Shown: positions 25,641-33,698 of the stretch, in pieces
How positions within the stretch are numbered: the first letter of the stretch is position 1
Layout: the number at the start of each line of letters is the position of its first letter
NCBI RefSeq assembly: GCF_014905615.1
Contig: NZ_AQGU01000029.1
Coordinates: forward strand, 558,001 to 622,000
Length of the DNA: 64,000 nucleotides
Source of the DNA: Pseudoalteromonas aliena SW19
GTDB lineage: Bacteria; Pseudomonadota; Gammaproteobacteria; Enterobacterales; Alteromonadaceae
Reading direction: 5' to 3'
Translations under genes and position numbers: made by a program
The notes under the pieces: generated by a model
Databases searched by the model: none
Told to the model about the DNA's origin: nothing
Seen by the model: only the letters and a program-made list of their open reading frames with translations

Positions 25641-26261
25641 TTGAATAATTTTGATTTAACAGTTTTTAAGTTAATTGCACGAGAAATCGAAATTTCAAAA
25701 TTCGAAAAGTGGGTTTATGAAGAAAGAAAGTTAGAGGGAATATTAACTCCTGATGAGTATTTAGAACTAATTTCACAAGCTTATAAGCAGCCTTCATCTT
25801 TGTATGAAGCGGAGAAGATTCTCAAGCGATATGTCAATATTGGTAATTACCATGAATGGTATTTACGTCGTATTCTGCAAAAGATAATTGATCGCTCTGT
25901 AGATGCACACAAATATATAGAGGAATGCTATGACTTGTATTGCAAGGGTTATGGTTTTTTAGACAACCTAGGGTTGGGTTATGGCTTAGCTATCACCGTC
26001 CCACCTTCTAATTACAATGGTGGAAGTTGGGATAAGCTTGAATCTCCAGAGCAGATTAAGCTACTAGATAGTTTTTATCCTGATGTTAGGAGAGAGGCTG
26101 AAAAAGTATTGGGATGGCTTGATTCGGGTGAAATATCTATAACAGGGCATGACGGTAGTTCCCAAGGCATAGAATATATGGATATACGAAAAAAAGAAGA
26201 TAAAGAGCCTACAGGCTATAAAATAGCTTCTCCATCCAAAAAATGGTGGAAGCTGTGGTAA
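25641..26261 (+). CDS. Cassette gene: unknown protein, immunity-like N-terminal pattern
   Basis: A 206-aa acidic-to-neutral cytosolic protein with no signal or membrane segment. The N-terminus (KFEKWVYEERKLE then YLELISQAYK) resembles small helical proteins often found as orphan or immunity-type genes, but no family could be named with confidence. The C-terminal part ends in a basic, aromatic tail (PSKKWWKLW). The only suitable start is TTG at 25641, 17 bases into the cassette, with a poor ribosome-binding site. Confidence 0.6.
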   Translation: MNNFDLTVFKLIAREIEISKFEKWVYEERKLEGILTPDEYLELISQAYKQPSSLYEAEKILKRYVNIGNYHEWYLRRILQKIIDRSVDAHKYIEECYDLYCKGYGFLDNLGLGYGLAITVPPSNYNGGSWDKLESPEQIKLLDSFYPDVRREAEKVLGWLDSGEISITGHDGSSQGIEYMDIRKKEDKEPTGYKIASPSKKWWKLW

Positions 26262-26268
26262 ATAGCGC

Positions 26269-26373
26269 AGGTAACAAACAACTGCATCGGACAATTTTTC
26301 GATGTCACCTTTTGTGCAAAAGCACGCACAAAAGCCGCCAACAAAAAATTGCTCGTTGAGTCGGGCGTTAGTT
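26269..26373 (+). repeat. attC: attC9 (105 bp)
   Basis: R'' AGGTAAC at 26269, matching GTTACCT at the cassette start, and R' GTTAGTT at 26367. The arms differ from attC1-4 (CGGACAATTTTTCGATG...GCCAACAAAAAATTG). Confidence 0.88.
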
Positions 26374-26387
26374 TTCTAGGGATAGTC

Positions 26388-26783
26388 ATGAAGTGTATTT
26401 ATCTAGTTTTACTTTCTTTATTATCTTTCAATTTAAGTGCCGAAACATTAGTTAAAAAGGATTTGATTGGTCGCTGGGAACCTCATAATGAAGTAACAGC
26501 CGCAACTTCAAAGTTTGTTGAGTTCAAAAGTAGTGGTGATGTACTTTACTCTCACAATTGGAAAACTGATGAAGTTTTTGAATCTAAAAAACTAAATGTC
26601 GTTGATGACCTTTTTATTATTACTTTTCCCAAAGTTGATGGCTCAAAGCGTTTTAAATTGGCTGTATCAGGTTGGAAGTCTAAGGTTAGTGGAAAAATGT
26701 TGATTGGTACTTTGTATGTGTATTATAAAGGGCAACAGACAAATGGTATCCCTGTAAGTTATTGGTCTAAAAACGAAAACTAA
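26388..26783 (+). CDS. Cassette gene: small secreted protein, lipocalin-like pattern
   Basis: A 131-aa protein with a clear signal peptide (MKCIYLVLLSLLSFNLSAE). The mature part begins LVKKDLIGRWEP, like the first strand of lipocalin-like or DUF-type beta-barrels, and alternates hydrophobic and polar residues. No catalytic motif is seen. The start is the ATG at 26388 behind AGGGA; the longer open frame crosses the previous attC. The stop TAA is part of the R'' box AACTAAC. Confidence 0.6.
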   Translation: MKCIYLVLLSLLSFNLSAETLVKKDLIGRWEPHNEVTAATSKFVEFKSSGDVLYSHNWKTDEVFESKKLNVVDDLFIITFPKVDGSKRFKLAVSGWKSKVSGKMLIGTLYVYYKGQQTNGIPVSYWSKNEN

Positions 26784-26873
26784 CAAGGCATTAAAGCAGG
26801 ACTAAAAACAGCGGGCTGTTCGCTTCGCTCCATTTTAGCCCACTATTTTTAGCCTCTTAATGAGGCGTTAGGC
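26778..26873 (+). repeat. attC: attC10 (96 bp)
   Basis: R'' AACTAAC at 26778, matching GTTAGTT at the cassette start, and R' GTTAGGC at 26867. The tip contains TCGCTTCGC. Confidence 0.9.
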
Positions 26874-26877
26874 TATT

Positions 26878-27498
26878 ATGATGATGACTTTAGATCCAAT
26901 TACACTGATAGTTTTAGTTATGTTGCTTGTCTGGATAGTACAAGCATTGCGAATTCTACTTTCTCAAAAACGCTTCACATGGAAGGCTGGGCTAAACATG
27001 ATTGCTAGCTGTTGCTTAATTGTCGGCGCAGTAGGCTTTTTTGGTACTTTTCTATCTATGAAACTTCCTAATTCATTTGAATGGCCTGTAGGTCAAACAG
27101 ACGCCGCTATAATACTGGATGAGGGTACAACAATTGTTCCGCATGAGCCAAGTGGCCGTGTTCAGATTTACAACGACCAGCTAATATTTCAACGTGGCTG
27201 GGTCGTTAATGGCGGTGGTGGGCCATTCAAATTGACGCAGGGCTCAGATCGTAATTTTTATGTGCATGCGTCGAGAACAGATCGTACTTACCTTTATGAC
27301 TTGAATGGCAATGTACTATCTACGGAAAACTTAAAGAGTGGTCAGTATTCTAAAATCAGTGCGGCATCTAATAGAGTAGAAGTTCCAACGCCTTTCTATC
27401 TGAAATTGTTTACAAGCCCTATAGGCCCTTGGCTAGTTGCAGCATTTGGAATGTTTCTGTTGTTTTTAACGGGAGAGGGTCGTGGTAAAAAAGCCTAG
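26878..27498 (+). CDS. Cassette gene: membrane protein with periplasmic or cytosolic beta domain, last cassette
   Basis: A 206-aa protein with two N-terminal hydrophobic helices (ITLIVLVMLLVWIVQAL and MIASCCLIVGAVGFFGTFL), a central beta-rich domain (residues 75-165) and one C-terminal helix (GPWLVAAFGMFLLFLTG) before a basic tail. No family was recognised. It starts four bases after the core site. The present stop TAG arises at the junction with inserted IS30 sequence: GCCTAG replaces the GCCTAAC expected for this cassette's R'' box, so the original stop was probably TAA at the same codon. Confidence 0.6.
   Translation: MMMTLDPITLIVLVMLLVWIVQALRILLSQKRFTWKAGLNMIASCCLIVGAVGFFGTFLSMKLPNSFEWPVGQTDAAIILDEGTTIVPHEPSGRVQIYNDQLIFQRGWVVNGGGGPFKLTQGSDRNFYVHASRTDRTYLYDLNGNVLSTENLKSGQYSKISAASNRVEVPTPFYLKLFTSPIGPWLVAAFGMFLLFLTGEGRGKKA
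27493..27498 (+). repeat. attC: Broken attC11 (only the start of R'' remains)
   Basis: The cassette starts at GTTAGGC, so its R'' should read GCCTAAC. The sequence reads GCCTA then G, and passes straight into IS30 sequence. Confidence 0.65.
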
Positions 27499-28380
27499 TA
27501 TCAAGTTTAAAGTGCGACAGTCATAGCTATTAAGCATAAAACAATTCCTCTGGTGTTTTATAGTTGTGACGCTTTCTAGGTCTTTCATTTAACTTCTTCG
27601 CTATTGCGTTACATTGGGCCTGAGTAACTTTATGCATCGACGTTCCTTTTGGTAAGTACTGACGAATTAATCCGTTAACATTTTCATTGCTTCCCCTTTC
27701 CCAGGAATGATATGGATTAGCAAAATAAAACTTAACAGAAGAAGCCTCTTCAATTTTAGAATACTGATGAAACTCAGTTCCGTTATCTGCTGTGATTGTT
27801 TTAAATTCGGCAGGGCAACGGTTTATAAGCATCTTAGTTTTTTTATTCAGTTGTGCAGCGGTTTTGTTAAGCAATTTCCAAATCATTACAAAACCCGTTT
27901 TTCGCTCAAGAAGAGTTACGATACAATCTGAACTCCCTCGACCATGAACAGTGTCTATTTCCCAATGCCCCTTATATTTACGCCTTTCGACACTCGCGGG
28001 TCGTTCAGAAATATGGCGTTTATTAGCAAGGCGACCACGGCTATCGTATGCGTTGTAGCGCTTTCGGCGTATCTTAGAAGACTGACGTAAATTCTCCCAT
28101 AAAGAGCCACCTTGTCGCTTATCTCGCCAAACGTATTTATAGATAGTTTCATGGCTTATAGGTCGAACTAAAAGCTTGTGGCGCTTGATATGGCCTGCTA
28201 CTTGTTCAGGTGACAATTTTTTAATTAGTAAGCTCTTTATAAGCTTGAAATCTTCATCTGAGAAATGTGTGTTCCTCCTTGATTGACGCCGTCTTGCGAC
28301 AGTTCGCCGCTGCGCCTTACTTGGGCGATATGCCCCGTCTATTTTATAGCAGCAGTTGCGATTCAATTCGCGATAAACCC
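27499..28380 (-). mobile_element. IS30-family element 1, 5' truncated
   Basis: Contains the truncated transposase below and one probable end (GTTTAAAGTGCGACAGTC at about 27507). The other end is missing at the junction with IS30 element 2. Confidence 0.7.
27530..28380 (-). pseudogene. IS30-family transposase, N-terminus deleted
   Basis: A DDE transposase fragment of about 280 aa. The catalytic core is intact: WEIDTVHGRGSSDC (first Asp), ITADNGTEFHQY (second Asp) and HSWERGSNENVNGLIRQYLP (Glu). The coding frame begins at a codon run reading VYRELNRN, the end of the helix-turn-helix of IS30 proteins; the first 40 or so residues and the start codon are absent, replaced by the end of the neighbouring IS. 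A shorter protein could start from an internal ATG, but the DNA-binding domain would be lacking. Confidence 0.85.
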
Positions 28381-29492
28381 GAATTCAGGTTCCAAGTGCA
28401 CCAAACCTTAAACCACTAATTAATAAAGACTTCTTCAGCTGTCTGATAATTTAGTATTTTCCTTGGGCGAGTATTAATTTTCATTACAACCTCTTGGAGT
28501 TGTTCATTAGTTATAGTTGAGAAATCAGTTTTCTTTGGGAAATAACGCCTGATCAGACCGTTTGTATGTTCATTTGTTCCTCGTTGCCACGAACAATAAG
28601 GATCAGCAAAGTAAATAATAAAATCTAGTTCTTCTTCCAAGGCTTTAAATTTCGAAAATTCTTTTCCATTATCCAAGGTCAGAGTTAACTGTTTATGCTC
28701 TGGAATCTCTTTAAACATCTCTACTGTAGCCGTATTGAATGACTCAGCTTGCTTAGTCTCTATTTTTTGCGCGATTAAATATCGAGAGCTACGGTCAACA
28801 TGGGTTACAAAAAAACCAGAGCCCTTTTTGCCTTCAATTAAATCACCTTCCCAGTCACCTATTCGGCTTCTGTCTTCGACTATTTTTGGTCGTTCGCTAA
28901 TACTTACTCTATTCTTAATTTGCCCACGTAAATCGCCATATTTACGTTGTTTACGTCTTTTTTTATGCCTCTTCGCTAAGTCTTTGTATAGCTCTCCACC
29001 TGCTTTAAAATCCTTAATCACCCATTGATAGATTGTTTCATGGCTGACATGCATTAATTCATCTGACGGGTTATCCTTCTTAAGCCGACCTGCTATAGCA
29101 TCTGGAGACCATCCCATTACTATCTTACTCAGCACAAGCTCGTACAGTGCCTTATTGTTTCTTTTTCTTGCATGCCTAGCGACCTTCCTTCTTGCCATCG
29201 CTTTTTCGTGCGCTGCCTCATCGAAATAATCATAGTAGGGTGGCTTATTTCGCTTAACTTCACGCATGATAGTTGTATGGTGTCGATTTAATAGTTTACC
29301 AATGGATCGGCAGCTTTCGCCACTGTTGAATCGATAGTAGATAGCTTTTCGTTCGAAACTGTTAAGATGTTCGTAAGGCATTCTGAATTCCCTCGATAAT
29401 GAGTTTGGTCGCACTTACTACATTAGCAAATACTTCAGAATGTCATATTTATTGGTGGGTTATGGTCAATGGTGCACTTGCATAATGAATTC
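28381..29492 (-). mobile_element. IS30-family element 2, complete
   Basis: About 1.1 kb bounded by imperfect inverted ends sharing CAAGTGCACCA and further matches inward. GAATTC is present at both outer edges (28381-28386 and 29487-29492) and may be part of the duplicated target. It contains one intact transposase. Confidence 0.8.
28416..29381 (-). CDS. IS30-family transposase
   Basis: A 321-aa DDE transposase. It has an N-terminal helix-turn-helix (YEHLNSFERKAIYYRFNSG then SCRSIGKLLNRHHTTIMREV) and an integrase core with GDWEGDLIEGKKG, TLDNGKEFSKF and DPYCSWQRGTNEHTNGLIRR. The start is the ATG at 29381 behind GAGGG; the extended frame reaches into the IS end. It differs clearly from the neighbouring truncated IS30 transposase, so these are two IS types, not a duplication. 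Confidence 0.92.
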   Translation of the reverse strand: MPYEHLNSFERKAIYYRFNSGESCRSIGKLLNRHHTTIMREVKRNKPPYYDYFDEAAHEKAMARRKVARHARKRNNKALYELVLSKIVMGWSPDAIAGRLKKDNPSDELMHVSHETIYQWVIKDFKAGGELYKDLAKRHKKRRKQRKYGDLRGQIKNRVSISERPKIVEDRSRIGDWEGDLIEGKKGSGFFVTHVDRSSRYLIAQKIETKQAESFNTATVEMFKEIPEHKQLTLTLDNGKEFSKFKALEEELDFIIYFADPYCSWQRGTNEHTNGLIRRYFPKKTDFSTITNEQLQEVVMKINTRPRKILNYQTAEEVFIN

Positions 29493-29508
29493 GGGAAACA
29501 GCAGTAAA

Positions 29509-30764
29509 TAAACTAGACACCCACCCTAATTTTTGCTGTTTGGCGAACTAAGTACTAGGCTTTGTTTAGTGCAAAAAAAAAGCAGGGTGTCTTATGGCAA
29601 TCGCAAGAAAACGTCAAATAAGTTTGGTTGATACAAAGTACTACCACTGTATATCACGGTGCGTACGCCGTGCATTTTTATGTGGAGAAGACTATTTTAC
29701 GGGTCAATCTTACGAGCATCGTAGAGGCTGGGTTGAAGACAAACTGCTTGAGTTAGCTAAGGTATTTTGTATTGACGTCTGTGCTTATGCTGTTATGAGC
29801 AATCATACGCACTTAGTCCTGTACGTTGATGATAAAAAAGCGAATCGGCTGAATGATAAAGCGATTGTTATTCGCTGGCACAAGCTGTGCAAAGGCACAT
29901 TGTTAACGCAAAAGTACATACAGGGTGAAAGGCTAAGTAAAGTTGAACTTATCTTTTTTAATCAAACAGTAAAGGAATATCGAGAGCGCTTATCAAATAT
30001 TAGCTGGTTTATGCGGTTGTTAAATGAAGACATTGCGCGCAGGGCAAATAAAGAAGATAACTGCACTGGGAGGTTTTGGGAGGGACGATTTAGTTCACAA
30101 GCATTATTAGATGAAGCAGCGCTGGCGGCCTGCATGGCGTATGTAGACTTAAACCCCATCAGAGCCAAGATGGCCAATACCCCAGAAGAATCAGAGCATA
30201 CTAGCATCAAACAACGCTTAACATATGCAAAGGAAGGCAAGCAGCCAAAACAATTACTCCGCTTTGCAGGCATGCCACGTCAAATAATGCCAAAAGGGCT
30301 AACGTTTGAGCTTAAATCGTACCTTGAACTTGTTGAACTAACAGGGCGAATAATACGAGAGGATAAACGCGGGTATATTGATAATATAAACTTTCCTTTG
30401 CTTGAAAGGCTTACTATATCCCCAGAAAACTGGTTGAAACTCACCACACAATTTACACGCGTATTTCATGGCGCAGTAGGCAGGCCTATCTCACAAGCAA
30501 GTTATTGCGAAAATTTAAATCGAAAACGGCGAGCGAATATCAGTAACTGCGAAAAGCTGCTCGCATAAAGTTTAAACGCCCCAGTAAAAAGTTAAAACTG
30601 CATCATGCAGTCTTTTCATACGCGTAATTTAGGTTTAAGAGTGATAATGGCTTATTTAAAGGGTGAAATGAAAGTAACCCAATAGTAAAAGATAAATTTT
30701 TAGCTGAAAAAGTAAATTTAATAGCACAGTTTTATTTGTTTAATTAGAGTGGCTGTCTAGTTTA
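29509..30764 (+). mobile_element. Y1/HUH (REP-type) transposase element
   Basis: A 1.26-kb unit flanked by a perfect 11-bp inverted pair, TAAACTAGACA (29509) and TGTCTAGTTTA (30754). A subterminal inverted pair, AGACACCC (29515) and GGGTGTCT (29585), lies before the gene, as hairpins do in IS200/IS605-like and REP-associated elements. It abuts IS30 element 2. Confidence 0.65.
29594..30568 (+). CDS. REP-associated/IS200-like Y1 transposase
   Basis: A 324-aa single-strand HUH nuclease of the Y1_Tnp superfamily. The N-terminal KYYHCISRCVRRAFLCG segment, the metal motif in AVMSNHTHLVLYV (about residue 77) and the helical FWEGRFSSQALLDEAALAACMAYVDLNPIRA region are typical of the long RayT-like group widespread in Alteromonadales. 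It lacks a TnpB partner. The gene appears intact and is preceded by GCAGG. Confidence 0.85.
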   Translation: MAIARKRQISLVDTKYYHCISRCVRRAFLCGEDYFTGQSYEHRRGWVEDKLLELAKVFCIDVCAYAVMSNHTHLVLYVDDKKANRLNDKAIVIRWHKLCKGTLLTQKYIQGERLSKVELIFFNQTVKEYRERLSNISWFMRLLNEDIARRANKEDNCTGRFWEGRFSSQALLDEAALAACMAYVDLNPIRAKMANTPEESEHTSIKQRLTYAKEGKQPKQLLRFAGMPRQIMPKGLTFELKSYLELVELTGRIIREDKRGYIDNINFPLLERLTISPENWLKLTTQFTRVFHGAVGRPISQASYCENLNRKRRANISNCEKLLA

Positions 30765-30767
30765 GTC
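30562..30767 (+). repeat. 206-bp direct repeat, copy 1
   Basis: Starts in the last codons of the Y1 transposase and ends with GAGTGGCTGTCTAGTTTAGT. Nearly identical to 30809-31016. Confidence 0.9.
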
Positions 30768-30808
30768 ATTTAAGAGTGGCTGTCTAGTTCGTCTAGTTTA
30801 GTCTAGTT

Positions 30809-31016
30809 CGCATAAAGTTTAAACGCCCCAGTAAAAAGTTAAAACTGCATCATGCAGTCATTTTCATGCGCGTAATTTAGGTTTAAGAGTGATAATGGCT
30901 TATTTTAAGGGGGGAAATGAAAGTAACGCATTAGTAAAAGATAAATTTTTAGCTGAAAAAGTAAATTTAATAGCACAGTTTTATTTGTTTAATTAGAGTG
31001 GCTGTCTCGTTTAGTC
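30809..31016 (+). repeat. 206-bp direct repeat, copy 2
   Basis: A second copy of the element's 3' arm with a few substitutions and indels. Between the copies, 30768-30808 holds extra partial GAGTGGCTGTCTAGTT and GTCTAGTTTAGTCTAG units. Confidence 0.9.
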
Positions 31017-31038
31017 TAGTTTTACCTAGTAGCTATCG

Positions 31039-31076
31039 ACCGATTAAGTCTTCATTTTTAGGGCGATTTAATCGGT
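31039..31076. terminator. Hairpin downstream of the 31.1-kb orphan gene
   Basis: ACCGATTAA and TTAATCGGT pair around a 20-nt loop; no long T-run, so terminator activity is uncertain. Confidence 0.4.
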
Positions 31077-31088
31077 GGGTTCCTGTTA

Positions 31089-31523
31089 TTACGAGCCGAT
31101 TACTCTGACAATCGTGGGATTACTTGAGTTGTATTGCACATAATGATTAGATCTACTGAAGCAATTGACATTGTACTGGTCTCCAGTAGCATCTACAAAG
31201 TAATAGTCATAATTCTCTACGTTCGTAAATTCTAGGTAGTAGCTATACACCTTAAACGAAACTCTTGGCCCATATACGTTATACCTTGTGATCCCTGTAG
31301 TTCTCAGGAAGTCTGAATCAGTTGTTTTCCACTTGTCATCTTTAGATGGTGGCCAATTAACATCCACTTGAAAGTCTTTTTTAGCTGAAAGTGAATCGGA
31401 TCCTTTTTTAGTTTCGGATTTTCTATGCCCAACGTGAAACGGATTTCCATTTTTGCTGGTAAACTCTTCCCATATAATATCTGGATCTTCCTCGATGCGA
31501 ACTACTTTCTTTTCCGTTATCAT
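31089..31523 (-). CDS. Orphan protein, no recognised family
   Basis: 144 aa. The N-terminal 50 residues are charged; the C-terminal 90 are rich in Tyr, Asn, Val and Phe with alternating residues (YGPRVSFKVYSYYLEFTNVE), suggesting a beta-sandwich. No signal peptide is seen. AAAGG lies ahead of the ATG at 31523. It sits at the edge of the mobile block, so recent acquisition is likely. The 31524-31944 gap beyond it is AT-rich, with no gene or strong hairpin that I can see. Confidence 0.55.
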   Translation of the reverse strand: MITEKKVVRIEEDPDIIWEEFTSKNGNPFHVGHRKSETKKGSDSLSAKKDFQVDVNWPPSKDDKWKTTDSDFLRTTGITRYNVYGPRVSFKVYSYYLEFTNVENYDYYFVDATGDQYNVNCFSRSNHYVQYNSSNPTIVRVIGS

Positions 31524-31944
31524 TTTTTTGTTACCTTTTTATGTTGTTTCTGTGTTAAAGGCAATGGTCTTTATCCACACTACCTCATTATCATTTCATG
31601 GTCTTTTAACACACTATTTGGCAGTTAAAGAGCCAGTATTTTTTGTGTCAGGCTCAAATAGAGCCATTTTCAAAAATACAGATGAAATATAAAACATTAA
31701 TTATTAAAAAAGTATTACGCGTTATTACACGAGAAATTATTTTTCTGACGGAGTTTCATGTTGAATTGTTTTCATTGACTACGGGGGGTAATGGCATAGT
31801 GATTTTGGCCACCCATTAAGAAAGAAATATTATGCTGTTTACATACAGAGTTGTATAAAACCAAATTGGGCTTTTTTATGCCGTAGTTTTATTAAAACGC
31901 CCACTAATGTTAAACTACAAAAAATTTAATTACTTAATATTACC

Positions 31945-32913
31945 ATGGCATTTTACCTTCCTTTATTACACCCTTACTTTAAGCAGATTGAAATTGGCGA
32001 TACGCTAACCTCCCTATGGAGTGGGTGTGGCAGTATTGTGCAGTGCCAGCTAGATGATGAGCCATGTGTAGTTAAGGCTATTAAAATACCCCGTTATATA
32101 AACCATCCTAAGATTAAGCAAAGCGAATTTGCACTTAAAAGAAAGCAGCATTCCTATAGTGTTGAATACACTTTTTATAAGCTGTATAGCCAGCATTTAC
32201 CAGCGCATGCGCAAAGTATTGAATGTATAAGCGCAATTAATAAAGATGATGAGTATGCGCTGGTATTTAAAAATTTCACCAAGCATGGCTTTGTTCAAGC
32301 AAGAAGCGAACATATAAAAGCCATATTAAAGTGGCTAGCGCACTTTCATGCGTTTAACTTAAATAAACCCGCTGATGGTTTATGGCAGCAAGGTAACTAT
32401 TGGCATTTAAGTACGCGGCCAGATGAGTTTAATAAACTAAAAACTAGCGCCAACAAAAAGTCCGATATTAAAAACGCTGCGCATAAAATAGATGAGCAGC
32501 TACAACGTTGTGAGTATAAAACCCTGATCCATGGCGATGCGAAGATCGCTAACTTTGCTGCTAAATTGGCGACTAGTGAACCCAGCAAAATACTCGGGTA
32601 TGACTTTCAGTATGTTGGTGCGGGCACTGGAATAGTTGATGTAATGTATTTTATGACTAGTTGCTTAAGTGATACACAATTACACGAGAGCGCTGATGAG
32701 TATCTTGCATATTATTTTGATAGCTTAAAAACAGCTATTACGATTTATCAGCCTAAAGCAGCTGCTGATAAAATAGCTAACGACTGGCTCGCTTTGTGGC
32801 CTGCAGCTTGGGCTGACTTTTATCGTTTTTTAGCTGGCTGGAGTCCTGAGCATCAAAAAATAAATAGCTATATGCTCAAGCAGGTAAACAACTGGTTAGC
32901 CGCTAACATTTAA
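31945..32913 (+). CDS. Aminoglycoside-phosphotransferase/choline-kinase-like (PKL fold) protein
   Basis: A 322-aa kinase-like protein. It has an ATP-lysine segment (EPCVVKAIKI, about residue 40), a catalytic loop LIHGDAKIANFAA (about 195) with the Asp of HGD, and a metal-binding Asp in GYDFQYVGAGTGIVDVMYF (about 220). It resembles the EcKinase-like/DUF1679-type subgroup, which phosphorylates small hydroxylated or sterol-like molecules. Substrate unknown. Monocistronic. Confidence 0.7.
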   Translation: MAFYLPLLHPYFKQIEIGDTLTSLWSGCGSIVQCQLDDEPCVVKAIKIPRYINHPKIKQSEFALKRKQHSYSVEYTFYKLYSQHLPAHAQSIECISAINKDDEYALVFKNFTKHGFVQARSEHIKAILKWLAHFHAFNLNKPADGLWQQGNYWHLSTRPDEFNKLKTSANKKSDIKNAAHKIDEQLQRCEYKTLIHGDAKIANFAAKLATSEPSKILGYDFQYVGAGTGIVDVMYFMTSCLSDTQLHESADEYLAYYFDSLKTAITIYQPKAAADKIANDWLALWPAAWADFYRFLAGWSPEHQKINSYMLKQVNNWLAANI

Positions 32914-32998
32914 TAAACAGTCCGTGTTAGCTACTTGCATAAATATCAAGCAATAATGTGTATTTAGGTACGATGTATGAAAATCTCTTTAAAATTAC

Positions 32999-33017
32999 AG
33001 GTCAAATGACCTTTTTT
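32999..33017 (+). terminator. Terminator-like hairpin in the upp leader
   Basis: AGGTCAAATGACCTTTTTT, a short GC stem followed by six T, 43 bp before the upp start codon. It either ends the kinase transcript or acts in the upp leader. Confidence 0.5.
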
Positions 33018-33059
33018 AATATAAAATACCGCTAATTATTGTATTAGTAGGTTTTTATC

Positions 33060-33689
33060 ATGGCTATTCACGTTATTACTCATCCTCTTGTTCAACATAA
33101 ACTTGGTTTAATGCGCGCACATGGCATTAGCACTAAAAGCTTTCGTGAATTGTGTTCTGAAGTAGGCACATTATTAACCTACGAAGCCACTAAAAACCTT
33201 CCGCTTGAAGACAACGAAATCACCAGTTGGGACGGTAACAAATTAAACGTACAACATATTAAAGGTAAAAAAATTACCGTAGTGCCAATCTTACGTGCAG
33301 GCCTTGGTATGATGGACGGTGTAATGCAATTATTACCGGCTGCTAAAGTAAGTGTTGTAGGCCTGCAGCGCAATGAAGAAACACTAGAGCCAATCCCCTA
33401 TTTTGAAAAGTTAGTCGGTAATATTGAACAGCGCTTAAGCTTGGTAATTGACCCAATGCTTGCAACCGGTGGCTCAATGATTGCCACTATCGACATGCTT
33501 AAAAAAGCAGGCTGTAAAGAAATTAAAGTAATTATACTTGTAGCGGCACCAGAGGGCGTTGCAAAAACACTTGAAGCTCACCCAGACGTAGAAATATTTA
33601 CTGCATCAGTAGACAGCCATTTAAACGACAAGGGGTATATAGTGCCGGGCTTAGGTGATGCTGGTGATAAAATATTTGGTACAGTTTAG
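33060..33689 (+). CDS. upp: Uracil phosphoribosyltransferase
   Basis: Converts uracil and PRPP to UMP in pyrimidine salvage. 209 aa, the standard length. Visible are the start MAIHVITHPLVQHKLGLMR, VVPILRAGLGMMDGV, and the PRPP loop IDPMLATGGSMIATI (about 131), ending DAGDKIFGT. The uracil permease gene follows nine bases later, forming the common salvage pair. Confidence 0.97.
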   Translation: MAIHVITHPLVQHKLGLMRAHGISTKSFRELCSEVGTLLTYEATKNLPLEDNEITSWDGNKLNVQHIKGKKITVVPILRAGLGMMDGVMQLLPAAKVSVVGLQRNEETLEPIPYFEKLVGNIEQRLSLVIDPMLATGGSMIATIDMLKKAGCKEIKVIILVAAPEGVAKTLEAHPDVEIFTASVDSHLNDKGYIVPGLGDAGDKIFGTV

Positions 33690-33698
33690 GAGTGTTCA

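Larger units (their letters stand above)
17451..27498. other. Sedentary chromosomal integron (intI, attI, cassette array)
   Basis: intI on the minus strand, a GTTRRRY core site about 220 bp upstream of its start codon, and eleven cassettes with genes mostly on the plus strand, each ending in an attC. The R'' box of each attC is the exact reverse complement of the core bases at the start of the same cassette (for example ATCTAAC with GTTAGAT, AGGTAAC with GTTACCT), which proves cassette limits directly from sequence. Several attCs share arm sequence (CAGTTGGCT...TAGCCAAC), as expected for a sedentary rather than a mobile integron. The distal end is cut by IS30-type elements, so the array was once longer. 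No resistance cassette is present. Confidence 0.92.
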
